Translations under genes and position numbers: made by a program
Notes under the pieces: generated by a model
The model's input: only the letters and a program-made list of their open reading frames with translations
Told to the model about the DNA's origin: nothing
Database searches by the model: none
Shown here: piece after piece, positions 8,616 to 16,402 of the stretch
Numbering within the stretch: the stretch's first letter is position 1
How the letters are laid out: every line of letters begins with the position of its first letter
Assembly (NCBI RefSeq): GCF_016735495.2
Contig: NZ_JAERQY020000004.1
Location: 1 to 64,000 of the forward strand
DNA from: Lysobacter sp. MMG2
Lineage (GTDB): Bacteria; Pseudomonadota; Gammaproteobacteria; Xanthomonadales; Xanthomonadaceae
Direction: 5' to 3'
Length of the DNA stretch: 64,000 nt

Positions 8616-9944
8616 ATGTCCCTGCGTCACCTCGTTCCGCTCGCCCTGGCTGCCTTCGTCGCCCTGCCGGCTTCCGCGCAGGAGACCGAACCGGCGCCGG
8701 CCGACGCACCGATCGAGTCGCCCGATGCCGAAACCGCCGAAGCCAAGGTGCCGCTCGACGAGATCCGCCGCTACGTCTCCGTCTACAACGCGGTGAAGCA
8801 GGCCTATGTGGAGCCGGTCGAGGACCGCAAGCTGATGCACTCGGCGATCCGTGGCCTGCTGTTCGATCTCGACCCGCACAGCGTCTATCTCGACAAGGAC
8901 GATGCCGAAAGCTTCGAGGAACAATCGCGCGGCAATTACGACGGCGTCGGCGTGGAGCTGATGCGCCAGCCCGATGGTTCGCTGCGCGTGATCTCCCCTA
9001 TCGACGACACGCCGGCCGCACGCGCGGGCATCAAGGCCGGCGATGTGATTACGGCCATCGACGGCAAACCGTTCAAGCCCGACGAAGGCGACAACTCCGG
9101 TCCGCTGCGCGGCGAGCCCGGCAGCAAGGTGACGCTGACCGTCGTGCGCGAGGGCAAGGACGCGCCGTTCGACGTGACGCTGCAGCGCGAGACCATCCGC
9201 GTGGCCAGCGTGAAGAGCCGCATGCTCGAGCCCGGCTACGGCTACGTGCGCATCAGCGCGTTCCAGGCCGACACGGCGGCGGATTTCGAAAGCCAGCTCG
9301 ACAAGCTGAAGGAAAAGGCCGGCGGCAAGCTGCGCGGACTGGTCATCGACTTGCGCAGCAATCCCGGCGGCCTGCTGACCTCGGCGGTGCAGATTGCCGA
9401 CGACCTGCTCGATTCGGGAAAGATCGTCTCCACGCGCGGGCGCATCGCCATCAGCGACGCCGAATTCGGCGCCACGCCGGGCGACAGGCTCGACGGCGCA
9501 CCGGTGGTGGTGCTGGTGGATGCGGGTTCGGCGAGCGCGGCGGAAGTGCTCGCCGGCGCGCTGCGTGACAACAATCGCGCGCGCATCGTCGGCAGCCGCA
9601 CGTTCGGCAAGGGCTCGGTGCAGACCGTGCTGCCGCTGGACAACGGCGATTCGGTCAAGCTGACCACCGCGCGTTACTTCACGCCCAGCGGCAAGTCGAT
9701 CCAGGCGCTCGGCATCTCGCCCGATGTGGTTCTGCATCCGCCCAAGGACACCGACAAGGGCATTCGCAACTTCAGCGAAGCCAGCCTGCCGGGCCATCTG
9801 CGCGGCGACGGTGAAGGTGAAGGCCTGCCGGGCGAGAACGCCGGCGATGTGCTCGACGGCGATGCACCGATTGCGGCGGCGCTGGGTGAGTTGAAGAAGC
9901 CGGTGGCGAGCACGGCGGCGAAGCCTGCCGGCAAGCAGCAGTGA
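8616..9944 (+). CDS. ctpA: S41 family carboxy-terminal processing protease
   Basis: A 442-residue exported serine protease. A signal peptide (1-22, ending PASAQ) and a low-complexity Ala/Pro/Glu linker lead into a PDZ domain (about 95-180) that binds substrate C-termini, then the S41 core. The Ser/Lys dyad is recognisable: Ser307 in GSASAAEVL and Lys332 in FGKGSVQT, 25 residues apart as in E. coli Prc. The family trims or degrades periplasmic proteins, often regulators of peptidoglycan hydrolases, which fits its place behind envC. The C-terminal 60 residues are Gly/Glu/Ala-rich and probably flexible. The stop overlaps the next GTG start. Confidence 0.92.
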   Translation: MSLRHLVPLALAAFVALPASAQETEPAPADAPIESPDAETAEAKVPLDEIRRYVSVYNAVKQAYVEPVEDRKLMHSAIRGLLFDLDPHSVYLDKDDAESFEEQSRGNYDGVGVELMRQPDGSLRVISPIDDTPAARAGIKAGDVITAIDGKPFKPDEGDNSGPLRGEPGSKVTLTVVREGKDAPFDVTLQRETIRVASVKSRMLEPGYGYVRISAFQADTAADFESQLDKLKEKAGGKLRGLVIDLRSNPGGLLTSAVQIADDLLDSGKIVSTRGRIAISDAEFGATPGDRLDGAPVVVLVDAGSASAAEVLAGALRDNNRARIVGSRTFGKGSVQTVLPLDNGDSVKLTTARYFTPSGKSIQALGISPDVVLHPPKDTDKGIRNFSEASLPGHLRGDGEGEGLPGENAGDVLDGDAPIAAALGELKKPVASTAAKPAGKQQ

Positions 9945-10213
9945 GCAATCGCACGTTCGCGTGCCTGAACTGCCGGAAGCTGCAGCGCAAGCCGCAGGCG
10001 ATTGCCGCCTTCGCCTGCCCGAGCTGTCGTTCCGACTGCATCCGTGTGCATTGGAAGTTGCGTGTCCCGGCGCCGCGGAAACGACGCAAGTGGGACCGCT
10101 TCTGGGCGCAGTACCTGCTCGAACGTCGCACGATCGCGCTGTTCCACGACGGGCAACTGAACGACGAGGTCTACCTGCCGCTGCTCAACAGGCGACTGAT
10201 TCCGTCGGCTTGA
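9941..10213 (+). CDS. Small zinc-ribbon protein, function unknown
   Basis: A 90-residue basic protein. Two CxxC pairs (CLNC, Cys8/Cys11; CPSC, Cys26/Cys29) make a classic N-terminal zinc ribbon. The rest is Arg/Lys-rich and contains RKRRKWDRFWAQYLLERR, probably an amphipathic helix. The GTG start at 9941 overlaps the TGA of ctpA (GTGA), so translation is probably coupled. A nucleic-acid or protein contact is plausible from the charge, but no family is recognised. Confidence 0.7.
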   Translation: MSNRTFACLNCRKLQRKPQAIAAFACPSCRSDCIRVHWKLRVPAPRKRRKWDRFWAQYLLERRTIALFHDGQLNDEVYLPLLNRRLIPSA

Positions 10214-10768
10214 TCATCGGCTGTTCTCGCCGATCAACGCACACGACACGCGAATCGGCGCGCGCGCGGCAACGGCGAGCGTGTCCTGGAACATCCCGCA
10301 ATCGAGCAGGTTGTCAGGGGATGAGCGACGCCCCGAATACACGTTGATGTTGACCTGCGGCGCCTCGGGCGCATCGGTCCACGCGAGCTGCTTCGTATCC
10401 AACGCGACCGCGGGGAATCGCGCCGTCGCCGTGCCTTCCAGTTGCGCGCCGTCGAGCTCCATCTGCGCGCGGTGCAACGTCAGCCACGGGTTCTCGCTCC
10501 CGGGCACGCGCTGTGCCTGCGCCTGCGCGCTGGGATAGCCGAAGTAGTCGGCGCTCACGATCAACGACTCGCGCTGCGAAGCAAGGCGGTCATGCGCAGC
10601 CGGCGAGAGCGTGATCTGCACGGCGAACGCATTGCCCTGCACAGGTTGCGATGCGCGCGGCGTGGCGGAAGCTGCGGTCGCGCTCGGCGAAGACGGTGTG
10701 GGCTCGCGCTGGCAAGCGGCGAGCGCGAGAAGCAACACGATAACGACGCGATGCGATGAGCGGATCAT
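10214..10768 (-). CDS. Hypothetical lipoprotein
   Basis: A 184-residue predicted lipoprotein. The signal MIRSSHRVVIVLLLALAAC ends in a lipobox with Cys19, followed by a Ser/Pro/Thr/Ala-rich linker (about 22-45) and a mostly beta-looking domain. No catalytic motif or known family is recognised. The stop codons of this gene and the zinc-ribbon gene abut, so the genes converge. The start at 10768 was chosen for the signal peptide; the open frame extends to 11164 but overlaps the DUF1820 gene there. It follows the DUF1820 gene by 11 bases and is probably cotranscribed with it. Confidence 0.65.
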   Translation of the reverse strand: MIRSSHRVVIVLLLALAACQREPTPSSPSATAASATPRASQPVQGNAFAVQITLSPAAHDRLASQRESLIVSADYFGYPSAQAQAQRVPGSENPWLTLHRAQMELDGAQLEGTATARFPAVALDTKQLAWTDAPEAPQVNINVYSGRRSSPDNLLDCGMFQDTLAVAARAPIRVSCALIGENSR

Positions 10769-10779
10769 CGCGTCACGTC

Positions 10780-11100
10780 TCAACGCGGCTTCGCCGGCAG
10801 CGGGAATGGCGTGACGACCTTCTCGCCGGTCGCCGCGTCGCGGATCGCCGACTGGCCTTTGCGCTCGACTTCCTCGATGCGCACGATGCTGTGCATCGGC
10901 AGGTGCAAGGCGCGCGTGTTGCCGAACTCGTCGCGCAGGCGTTCTTCGGTGGGGTCGATGACCAGGCCGTCGTGCACGTCGAAGACCAGCTCGCTCACTT
11001 CGGTGAAGCCCCACAGCGCGCCGGAAGCGACCGTGCGCGCGTAGAGCTCGTACACCTTGCCGGCGTTGAGGAAGGTGATCTTGTAGAGCGGCTTGGACAT
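10780..11100 (-). CDS. DUF1820 family protein
   Basis: A 106-residue cytosolic protein with the start MSKPLYKITFLNAGKVYELY and the internal segments ALWGFTEVSELVFD and LPMHSIVRIEEVE typical of the DUF1820 family (PF08850). The family is widespread in gammaproteobacteria and has no established function. The ATG at 11100 matches the family N-terminus; an upstream in-frame Met at 11160 would add an atypical extension. Confidence 0.8.
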   Translation of the reverse strand: MSKPLYKITFLNAGKVYELYARTVASGALWGFTEVSELVFDVHDGLVIDPTEERLRDEFGNTRALHLPMHSIVRIEEVERKGQSAIRDAATGEKVVTPFPLPAKPR

Positions 11101-11174
11101 GGTCGGGGGCATCGCATGTGTCGGGTTGCAGGCTGACGATGGGGACGCCGCGGCAGGCAATCAAGCCGCGGTGT

Positions 11175-11867
11175 TCATAGCCCGCGCCGCCGTCGCAGTC
11201 GGCGCGCGATGCCGGCCCGTGCGATCAGTGCGAACGCGCCGCCGAAGGCGAAGCCGGCCAGGTGCGCCGACCAGGCCACCGCACCGAAGGCGGGGCCGAT
11301 AAAGGTGAAGACCAGTTGCAGGAGCGCCCATACGCCGATCAGCAGCGGCGCCGGCACCTTCACGAACTGCAGGAACACGCCCAGCGGCACCACCACCCCC
11401 AGCTTCGCGCCGGGGAACAGCGCAAGGTAGGCGCCGATCAGCGCCGACACCGCGCCGCTGGCCCCGATGATGAGGCGGTCGGGGGTGCCGATGGCGATCA
11501 CGGCCGCCAGGTTCGCCACCGCACCGCCGAGCAGGAACAGGATCAGCAGCCGCCACGGGCCCATCGCGCGCTCGGCCGGCAGGCCGAAGATCAGCAGGAA
11601 TACGAGGTTGCCCAGCAGATGCGCCCAGTCCGCGTGCAGGAACAGCGCCGTGAACAGGCGCAGCACGCTGCCGGTGCGGACCGCCGTGAGCCAGGCCTCC
11701 GGGGTGCCCAGCCCGCCGGACAGCGCGCCCCACTCCATGAGCAGGCGGCGTTGCTCCTGGCCGGGCATCACCTCCACGGTGATGAAACACAGCCACAGCA
11801 CACTGAACAGGACCGGGGTCGCCCAGCGCAGCGGAACGCGCTCCCGGCCGGGGATGCTCACGAACAC
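11175..11867 (-). CDS. Rhomboid family intramembrane serine protease
   Basis: A 230-residue protein with six or seven predicted membrane helices. The rhomboid dyad is clear: Ser137 in IIGASGAVSAL and His202 in WSAHLAGFAFGG. The HADWAHLLGN motif (78-87) supplies the conserved His, His and Asn. These enzymes cut single-pass membrane proteins within or near the membrane. Start is GTG at 11867; a second GTG two codons in is equally possible. The gene is transcribed divergently from the FadL-type gene. No substrate can be inferred locally. Confidence 0.88.
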   Translation of the reverse strand: MFVSIPGRERVPLRWATPVLFSVLWLCFITVEVMPGQEQRRLLMEWGALSGGLGTPEAWLTAVRTGSVLRLFTALFLHADWAHLLGNLVFLLIFGLPAERAMGPWRLLILFLLGGAVANLAAVIAIGTPDRLIIGASGAVSALIGAYLALFPGAKLGVVVPLGVFLQFVKVPAPLLIGVWALLQLVFTFIGPAFGAVAWSAHLAGFAFGGAFALIARAGIARRLRRRRGL

Positions 11868-11957
11868 CGGGCCGCCCTCCGCCTATTCAGCATTCGCGGT
11901 GCTCCGGCAACGGAAAAACCCCTGTTTTACAAGTGCGGACGGGCATGCCGGCTATTG

Positions 11958-11987
11958 TTAGCCTCCGGTTAAAAGGCGGGTTATAGT
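11958..11987 (+). promoter_or_regulatory. Putative sigma-70 promoter of the FadL-type gene
   Basis: A good -10 box, TATAGT (11982-11987), stands 18 bases after a weak -35, TTAGCC (11958-11963). This predicts a 5' leader of roughly 110 bases before the start at 12103. The leader is GC-rich with no recognised riboswitch. Confidence 0.45.
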
Positions 11988-12102
11988 GCATACGGCGTCG
12001 TACGTCGGGAGGGGTTTCCGGCGCGCACTGGCGCCCGGACCGGCCGGGCCCAAGGCTATGACGGCATCGGAACCAAAAAATACTCCAATGGAGACTACAC
12101 GC

Positions 12103-13449
12103 ATGCAACTTGCTTCTCGTTTCACTCAGCTGTCGGCGCTCGCCCTCGGCATCGCCGGCGCGCTGGCGGTTGGTCAGGTTCACGCTTCGGGTTTCCAGCT
12201 CAAGGAAAACAGCGTCAAGGGCCTCGGCGCCGCCTTCGCCGGCGTTGGCGTCAACGAGACCGATTCCTCGGTCGTCGCCAACAACCCGGCCACGATGGCG
12301 CGTTTTGAAGGCACGACCATGCAGGTCGATGTCACCGCGATCGACCTCAGCTACGAATTCAAGGGCACCGGCACCGACGCCGCAGGCCGTCCGCTCACCG
12401 GCGGCAACGGTGGCGACGCCGGCGACATCGCCGCCGTGCCGGCGCTCTCGGTCATCCACAAGCTCGACAACGGCCTGGCGTTCGGCGCCATGGTCAGCGC
12501 GCCGTTCGGCCTGAAGACCGAGTACGACGACAACTGGCAGGGTCGCTACTTCGCGCACACCTCCGATGTCGAGATCGTCGACCTGACGCTCGCCGCCGCG
12601 CTCGACATCATTCCGGACCGCTTCTCGGTCGGCGCCGGCATCATCTACTCGCGCGCCGATGTGACGCTGTCGAAGTCGGTCGATTTTGGCACGCTGCTGG
12701 CCAGCAACCCGGCCACGCGTCTGCTGCCGTTCGCCCGCCCGCAGGCGGCCGACGGTTTCGCCGAGATCCAGGGTGACGACACCGGCTTCGGCTGGACCGT
12801 GGGTGCCAACTTCAAGCCGACCGACAAGCTCGCCATCGGCGTGAGCTACCGTTCGGAAATCGACTACGAGCTGGACGGCACCGCCGACTGGACCGTGCCG
12901 ACCAACGTCGCCGGCGTGTTCTCGGTCAGCCCGACCACCCGCGCGCTGTTCCAGGACGGCAAGGCCACCGCCAAGCTGACCACGCCGTCGGTGCTGAACG
13001 TCGACCTGCGTTACGACTTCACCGACCGCTTCGCGATGATGGCCTCGTACGCCGAGACCGGCTGGGAATCGCTGCGCGAAGTGCGCATCGAGTTCGCCAA
13101 TCCGGATCCGGATTCGGTCGAGCCGTTCGCGTGGAAGGACAGCACGTTCGCGTCGCTGGGCGGCGAGTTCAAGCTCAACGAATCGTGGGTCCTGCGTGGT
13201 GGCGTCGCCTATGACGAAACCCCGACGCACATCGAGACCCGCACGCCGCGTCTGCCGGATGCCAACCGCATGTGGTACTCGATCGGCGCCAGCTGGATGG
13301 CCACCCAGGCCCTGGAAGTCAACTTCGGCTACACCCGCATCGAGCCGGATTCGCCGAAGATCGACATCACCTCGGGCGGTTCGCACCTGGTCGGTCCGTT
13401 CGATGGTCACGCCAACCTGTACGGCGTTTCGGCGCAGTACAAGTTCTGA
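12103..13449 (+). CDS. FadL/TodX-type outer membrane transporter
   Basis: A 448-residue outer-membrane beta-barrel. The signal peptide (1-23, ending QVHAS) is followed by GFQLKENSVKGLGAAFAG, the N-terminal hatch typical of FadL. The NNPATMARFEGTTMQVDV stretch is the NPA-containing loop conserved in the family. The chain ends LYGVSAQYKF, a C-terminal aromatic signal for barrel assembly. FadL proteins pass long-chain fatty acids or other hydrophobic compounds across the outer membrane. The ATG at 12103 is preceded by a GGAG at good spacing; an in-frame ATG at 12088 is less likely. Substrate is not decidable from sequence. Confidence 0.9.
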   Translation: MQLASRFTQLSALALGIAGALAVGQVHASGFQLKENSVKGLGAAFAGVGVNETDSSVVANNPATMARFEGTTMQVDVTAIDLSYEFKGTGTDAAGRPLTGGNGGDAGDIAAVPALSVIHKLDNGLAFGAMVSAPFGLKTEYDDNWQGRYFAHTSDVEIVDLTLAAALDIIPDRFSVGAGIIYSRADVTLSKSVDFGTLLASNPATRLLPFARPQAADGFAEIQGDDTGFGWTVGANFKPTDKLAIGVSYRSEIDYELDGTADWTVPTNVAGVFSVSPTTRALFQDGKATAKLTTPSVLNVDLRYDFTDRFAMMASYAETGWESLREVRIEFANPDPDSVEPFAWKDSTFASLGGEFKLNESWVLRGGVAYDETPTHIETRTPRLPDANRMWYSIGASWMATQALEVNFGYTRIEPDSPKIDITSGGSHLVGPFDGHANLYGVSAQYKF

Positions 13450-13472
13450 TCGCATCGCGACATGCTGTACGC

Positions 13473-13503
13473 AAAAGCCCCGCTTCGGCGGGGCTTTTCT
13501 TTT
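13473..13503. terminator. Bidirectional Rho-independent terminator
   Basis: An 11-bp perfect stem (13473-13483 with 13488-13498) with a TTCG tetraloop and A/T runs on both sides. It sits between the converging FadL-type and regulator genes and can end both transcripts. Confidence 0.9.
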
Positions 13504-13523
13504 GTGGCCCGACGAACGCGCGC

Positions 13524-15842
13524 TCATAGTGCCGGCACGATGGCCGGATCCCGCTCGCCGCGCAGCGCCTGCACGCGCGCCGATGCGGCGCGGCTCATCG
13601 CTTCGTCGCGCAGGACGCGGTATACCGCCAGCGTTTCCCACGCCACGCGGTAATCCCTCGCGGCGAACGCATCCAGGTCACCGAGCACGGGCACCGCGGC
13701 CTCGACATTTCCCTGCATGCGCAACAGCCGCGCCTTGAACACGCCGGTTTGCACGCGTTCGTCCGGGCTGCCGGTGCTTTCGGCACGCGCTACCGCGCCG
13801 TCCGCTTTCGACAACGCATCGCGCGTGCGCGCACGCGACTGTGCGAGCAATGCCTCGGCGATGTCCCAGTCCACGCTGCGCTGGGCAGCGGGAATTCGGT
13901 CGCGGTAGGCGAGCCATCGCGATGATGTGGCCTCGTCCTGCATCGCCAGCGCGGCCTGCACTGCGGTCAACGACAGGCCTCCGGAAACGAACGCATCCCG
14001 GGGCAGCGACGCGCGCGCCAGGCGCGCCGCGCCGACGGCGTCGCCGCGCACGAGCAGGGCGCGCATCTCCAGCTCGCGAACCGTCATGCCGTCGCTCTGC
14101 TGTGAAGTGTCGAGCGCGCGTAGGCGGGCGATGTCGCGTGACGCATCCCGGAGCCGTCCGCGCATCAGGTTGATCCTCGCGCTCAACGCCGCGATCCGCG
14201 CGGACAACACGCGATCCTCTACCGACCCCATCAACGAACGCGCACGCGCGATGCTCGCCGCCGCCGCGTCGGCCTGCACCATGTCCAGCTGCGCGCCGGC
14301 CTTTGCCATGAGCGCCGCGGCCATGTGGTCGCGCACGTCGAAACGTTCGAACACATCGATGGCGCGATCGAACTCCTGCATCGCCTGCGGGTAATGACGC
14401 CGCTGCTGCTCGATCATGCCCAGGTTGGCGCCGACCGAGGCCGCCTCGATCAGGTTGCCGGAGCGCTGCATTTCCACACGCGCCATGCCCATGTTGAGCA
14501 CGGCCTCGTTCATGCGTCCCTGGAGCACCAGCGCCACGCCCAGGCCGTTGTAGGCATTGCCGGCCATCGTCGGATCGTCGACCCGCACCAGACCGGGCAG
14601 CAGCTTCAGCGCTTCGGTGTAATGACGTTCCGCGCGAACGGCTTCGCCGCGGCGGATCTCCACTGCACCCTGGCCCATGAGCGTGCGCGCACGCACTTCC
14701 GGCGTCAGTCCGGTGCGCGCGAGCGTCTCCTGGAAGATCGCCGCCGCTTCGTCCACGCGGCCGGTGCGGAACGCGAGCTGTCCCTCGCGTACGCGCAGCG
14801 CGGGCTGGGCGCGCGCATCGGGCGGAACCGATTCGATCAGCTGGCGCGCAGCATCGAGCTGCCCGGCCAGCAGCTCCGCATCGATCTGCTGCAGGCGTTG
14901 ATCGAAGTCGCTCGGGCCGGGATCCGATCGCATGTTCTCCGGATGCACGCGCCGAAGCCAGGCATTCACCGCCGCCGCCGTGGCGGCGAGCGCGCTCGTG
15001 CCACGCGCTTCGATCGCTTTCTCACGCCCTGCTTCGAACACGGTCAGCCGGACACGCCAGCCGCGCGCGTCGCGTTCGGCCTGCGGTGCGACGACCCAGC
15101 GCGCATCCGCGATTTCCCCAAGCTGGGCAGCGCGTTCGACATCAAGCGACTGCGCGCGTGCCATCGCGCTCAGGTGCAGGGCCTGCTCGCTGGGCACGAC
15201 GGGCAACCCGCCGTGACGCAGGCGGCTGGCCATGTAGTCCATCGCGCCCAGCCGCACCCATGCATCCTCTGCCTCGCCATGCGCGACGGTCACGGGAAGC
15301 ACGAGCACGGCATTGGCGACGGCCTTCTCCGCACGCGGAGCCTGTGGCGTGCGCAAGGCGCGTCCGGTCATCAGGCCGGCCAGAGCGATGCCCGCGATCG
15401 ATGCGACCAGGACCAGCACGCGCCATGGGCGAGCGTGCGGTCGCGCTGCGTTCTCCTCACGCGCGGGTGTTGCCGGTTCTACGGACGTCGGCGGCGTAGC
15501 GGTCGCGACCGGCGCACGCCAGATTTCCTCCACGGAGGTGACCCAGTGATAGCCGAAGCGGGGCACGGTTCGTACGTAGCACTGGCTCGACTCGCCCTGG
15601 TCACCCAGTGCCTTGCGCGCCCGCAGCATGGTTTGCGCGACCACCGTATCGGTGATGTCCACGCGTCCCCAAACCGCGGCGATGAGTTCATCGCGGCCCA
15701 CCGCGCGTTCGCGATGGGCGATGAGGTAGGCCAGGGAGTCGAACGACTTCGGCGGCAACGGTACGCGCTCGCCCCGACGTCGGAGTTCGCGCGCGGCTGG
15801 ATCGAGTTCGAACTCCCCGAACCGGTAGATCGGAAGGCGCAT
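13524..15842 (-). CDS. CadC-like membrane transcription regulator with TPR domain
   Basis: A 772-residue protein. Residues 1-105 form an OmpR/PhoB-type winged helix (MRLPIYRFGEFELDPAAREL, RDELIAAVWG, TVPRFGYHWV) as in CadC. After a Pro/Thr/Ala linker there is one membrane segment (about 140-162, VLVLVASIAGIALAGLM), then a large periplasmic region. From about 310 onward it looks like tetratricopeptide repeats. Such proteins bind DNA from the membrane and sense a periplasmic signal or partner without phosphorylation. The gene follows the inhibitor, S8 protease and adhesin genes on the same strand, 80 bases after the inhibitor, so it may regulate that locus. Targets are inferred only from position. 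Confidence 0.82.
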   Translation of the reverse strand: MRLPIYRFGEFELDPAARELRRRGERVPLPPKSFDSLAYLIAHRERAVGRDELIAAVWGRVDITDTVVAQTMLRARKALGDQGESSQCYVRTVPRFGYHWVTSVEEIWRAPVATATPPTSVEPATPAREENAARPHARPWRVLVLVASIAGIALAGLMTGRALRTPQAPRAEKAVANAVLVLPVTVAHGEAEDAWVRLGAMDYMASRLRHGGLPVVPSEQALHLSAMARAQSLDVERAAQLGEIADARWVVAPQAERDARGWRVRLTVFEAGREKAIEARGTSALAATAAAVNAWLRRVHPENMRSDPGPSDFDQRLQQIDAELLAGQLDAARQLIESVPPDARAQPALRVREGQLAFRTGRVDEAAAIFQETLARTGLTPEVRARTLMGQGAVEIRRGEAVRAERHYTEALKLLPGLVRVDDPTMAGNAYNGLGVALVLQGRMNEAVLNMGMARVEMQRSGNLIEAASVGANLGMIEQQRRHYPQAMQEFDRAIDVFERFDVRDHMAAALMAKAGAQLDMVQADAAAASIARARSLMGSVEDRVLSARIAALSARINLMRGRLRDASRDIARLRALDTSQQSDGMTVRELEMRALLVRGDAVGAARLARASLPRDAFVSGGLSLTAVQAALAMQDEATSSRWLAYRDRIPAAQRSVDWDIAEALLAQSRARTRDALSKADGAVARAESTGSPDERVQTGVFKARLLRMQGNVEAAVPVLGDLDAFAARDYRVAWETLAVYRVLRDEAMSRAASARVQALRGERDPAIVPAL

Positions 15843-15922
15843 ACGCGTGATACCCGGCGTTCATTGTCGTGCTTCGCCGAGCGTACTTAGCGGTGGACTT
15901 GCAGGCGATATGCCGTGCGGCG

Positions 15923-16339
15923 TCATTCGACCTGCACGTCGAACTCCCGGTAGACAGGCGGCGCGTAACGTGCTCTCCACGGATGCCCGTAGACGAAGGA
16001 CAGTCTGGCGCGGCCGGCGTGCTCGGCGCGGAACGTCCAGGTCTGCACCGTGGCGTCGCGCGGCACTTCCGGCGGCACCTGCGCGGGGTCGCGCTCCATG
16101 CGCAGGATGGGCGGAAGCGGGCCGGCGAAGCTCCAGGAATAGCCGCTCGCCGGGCTCGCATCGAACTGGAGCACGAGTTGCTCGCCTATGCGAAGACGGC
16201 GCGGCGAAGCGGGCGAAACCGTATGCAGCGGCGCAATCGCGTGCGATGGAGTCTTGACGTCCTGCGCGGGCGGCTTCGGGCCGCATGCGGCACAGATCAG
16301 CAGCAATGGCACCACGAGCGTGCGGATGGAATGACGCAT
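15923..16339 (-). CDS. Chagasin-like (I42 family) protease inhibitor lipoprotein
   Basis: A 138-residue predicted lipoprotein (signal 1-18, LLLICAAC lipobox) with a chagasin/ICP domain (PF09394 type). The three inhibitory loops are recognisable: SPASGYSWSF in place of NPTTGY, an HAGRARLSFV strand with the Gly-rich loop, and YGHPW in place of the RPW loop. Chagasins block papain-like cysteine proteases by inserting these loops in the active-site cleft. The neighbouring protease is a serine (S8) enzyme, so the real target is open. Start at 16339 gives the signal peptide; an earlier in-frame start (16402) lies inside the S8 terminator. Confidence 0.8.
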   Translation of the reverse strand: MRHSIRTLVVPLLLICAACGPKPPAQDVKTPSHAIAPLHTVSPASPRRLRIGEQLVLQFDASPASGYSWSFAGPLPPILRMERDPAQVPPEVPRDATVQTWTFRAEHAGRARLSFVYGHPWRARYAPPVYREFDVQVE

Positions 16340-16356
16340 GAGAACTTTTCGCTTAA

Positions 16357-16387
16357 GAAAAAAGCCGGGGCCCGTGAGGCCCCGGCT
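16357..16387 (-). terminator. Terminator of the S8 protease gene
   Basis: On the minus strand a 10-bp stem (16387-16378 with 16372-16363, loop TCACG) is followed by a run of T (16363-16358). It lies 16 bases past the S8 stop and before the inhibitor gene, so the inhibitor needs read-through or its own promoter. Confidence 0.85.
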
Positions 16388-16402
16388 GCGGCCGTCCTGC
16401 AA

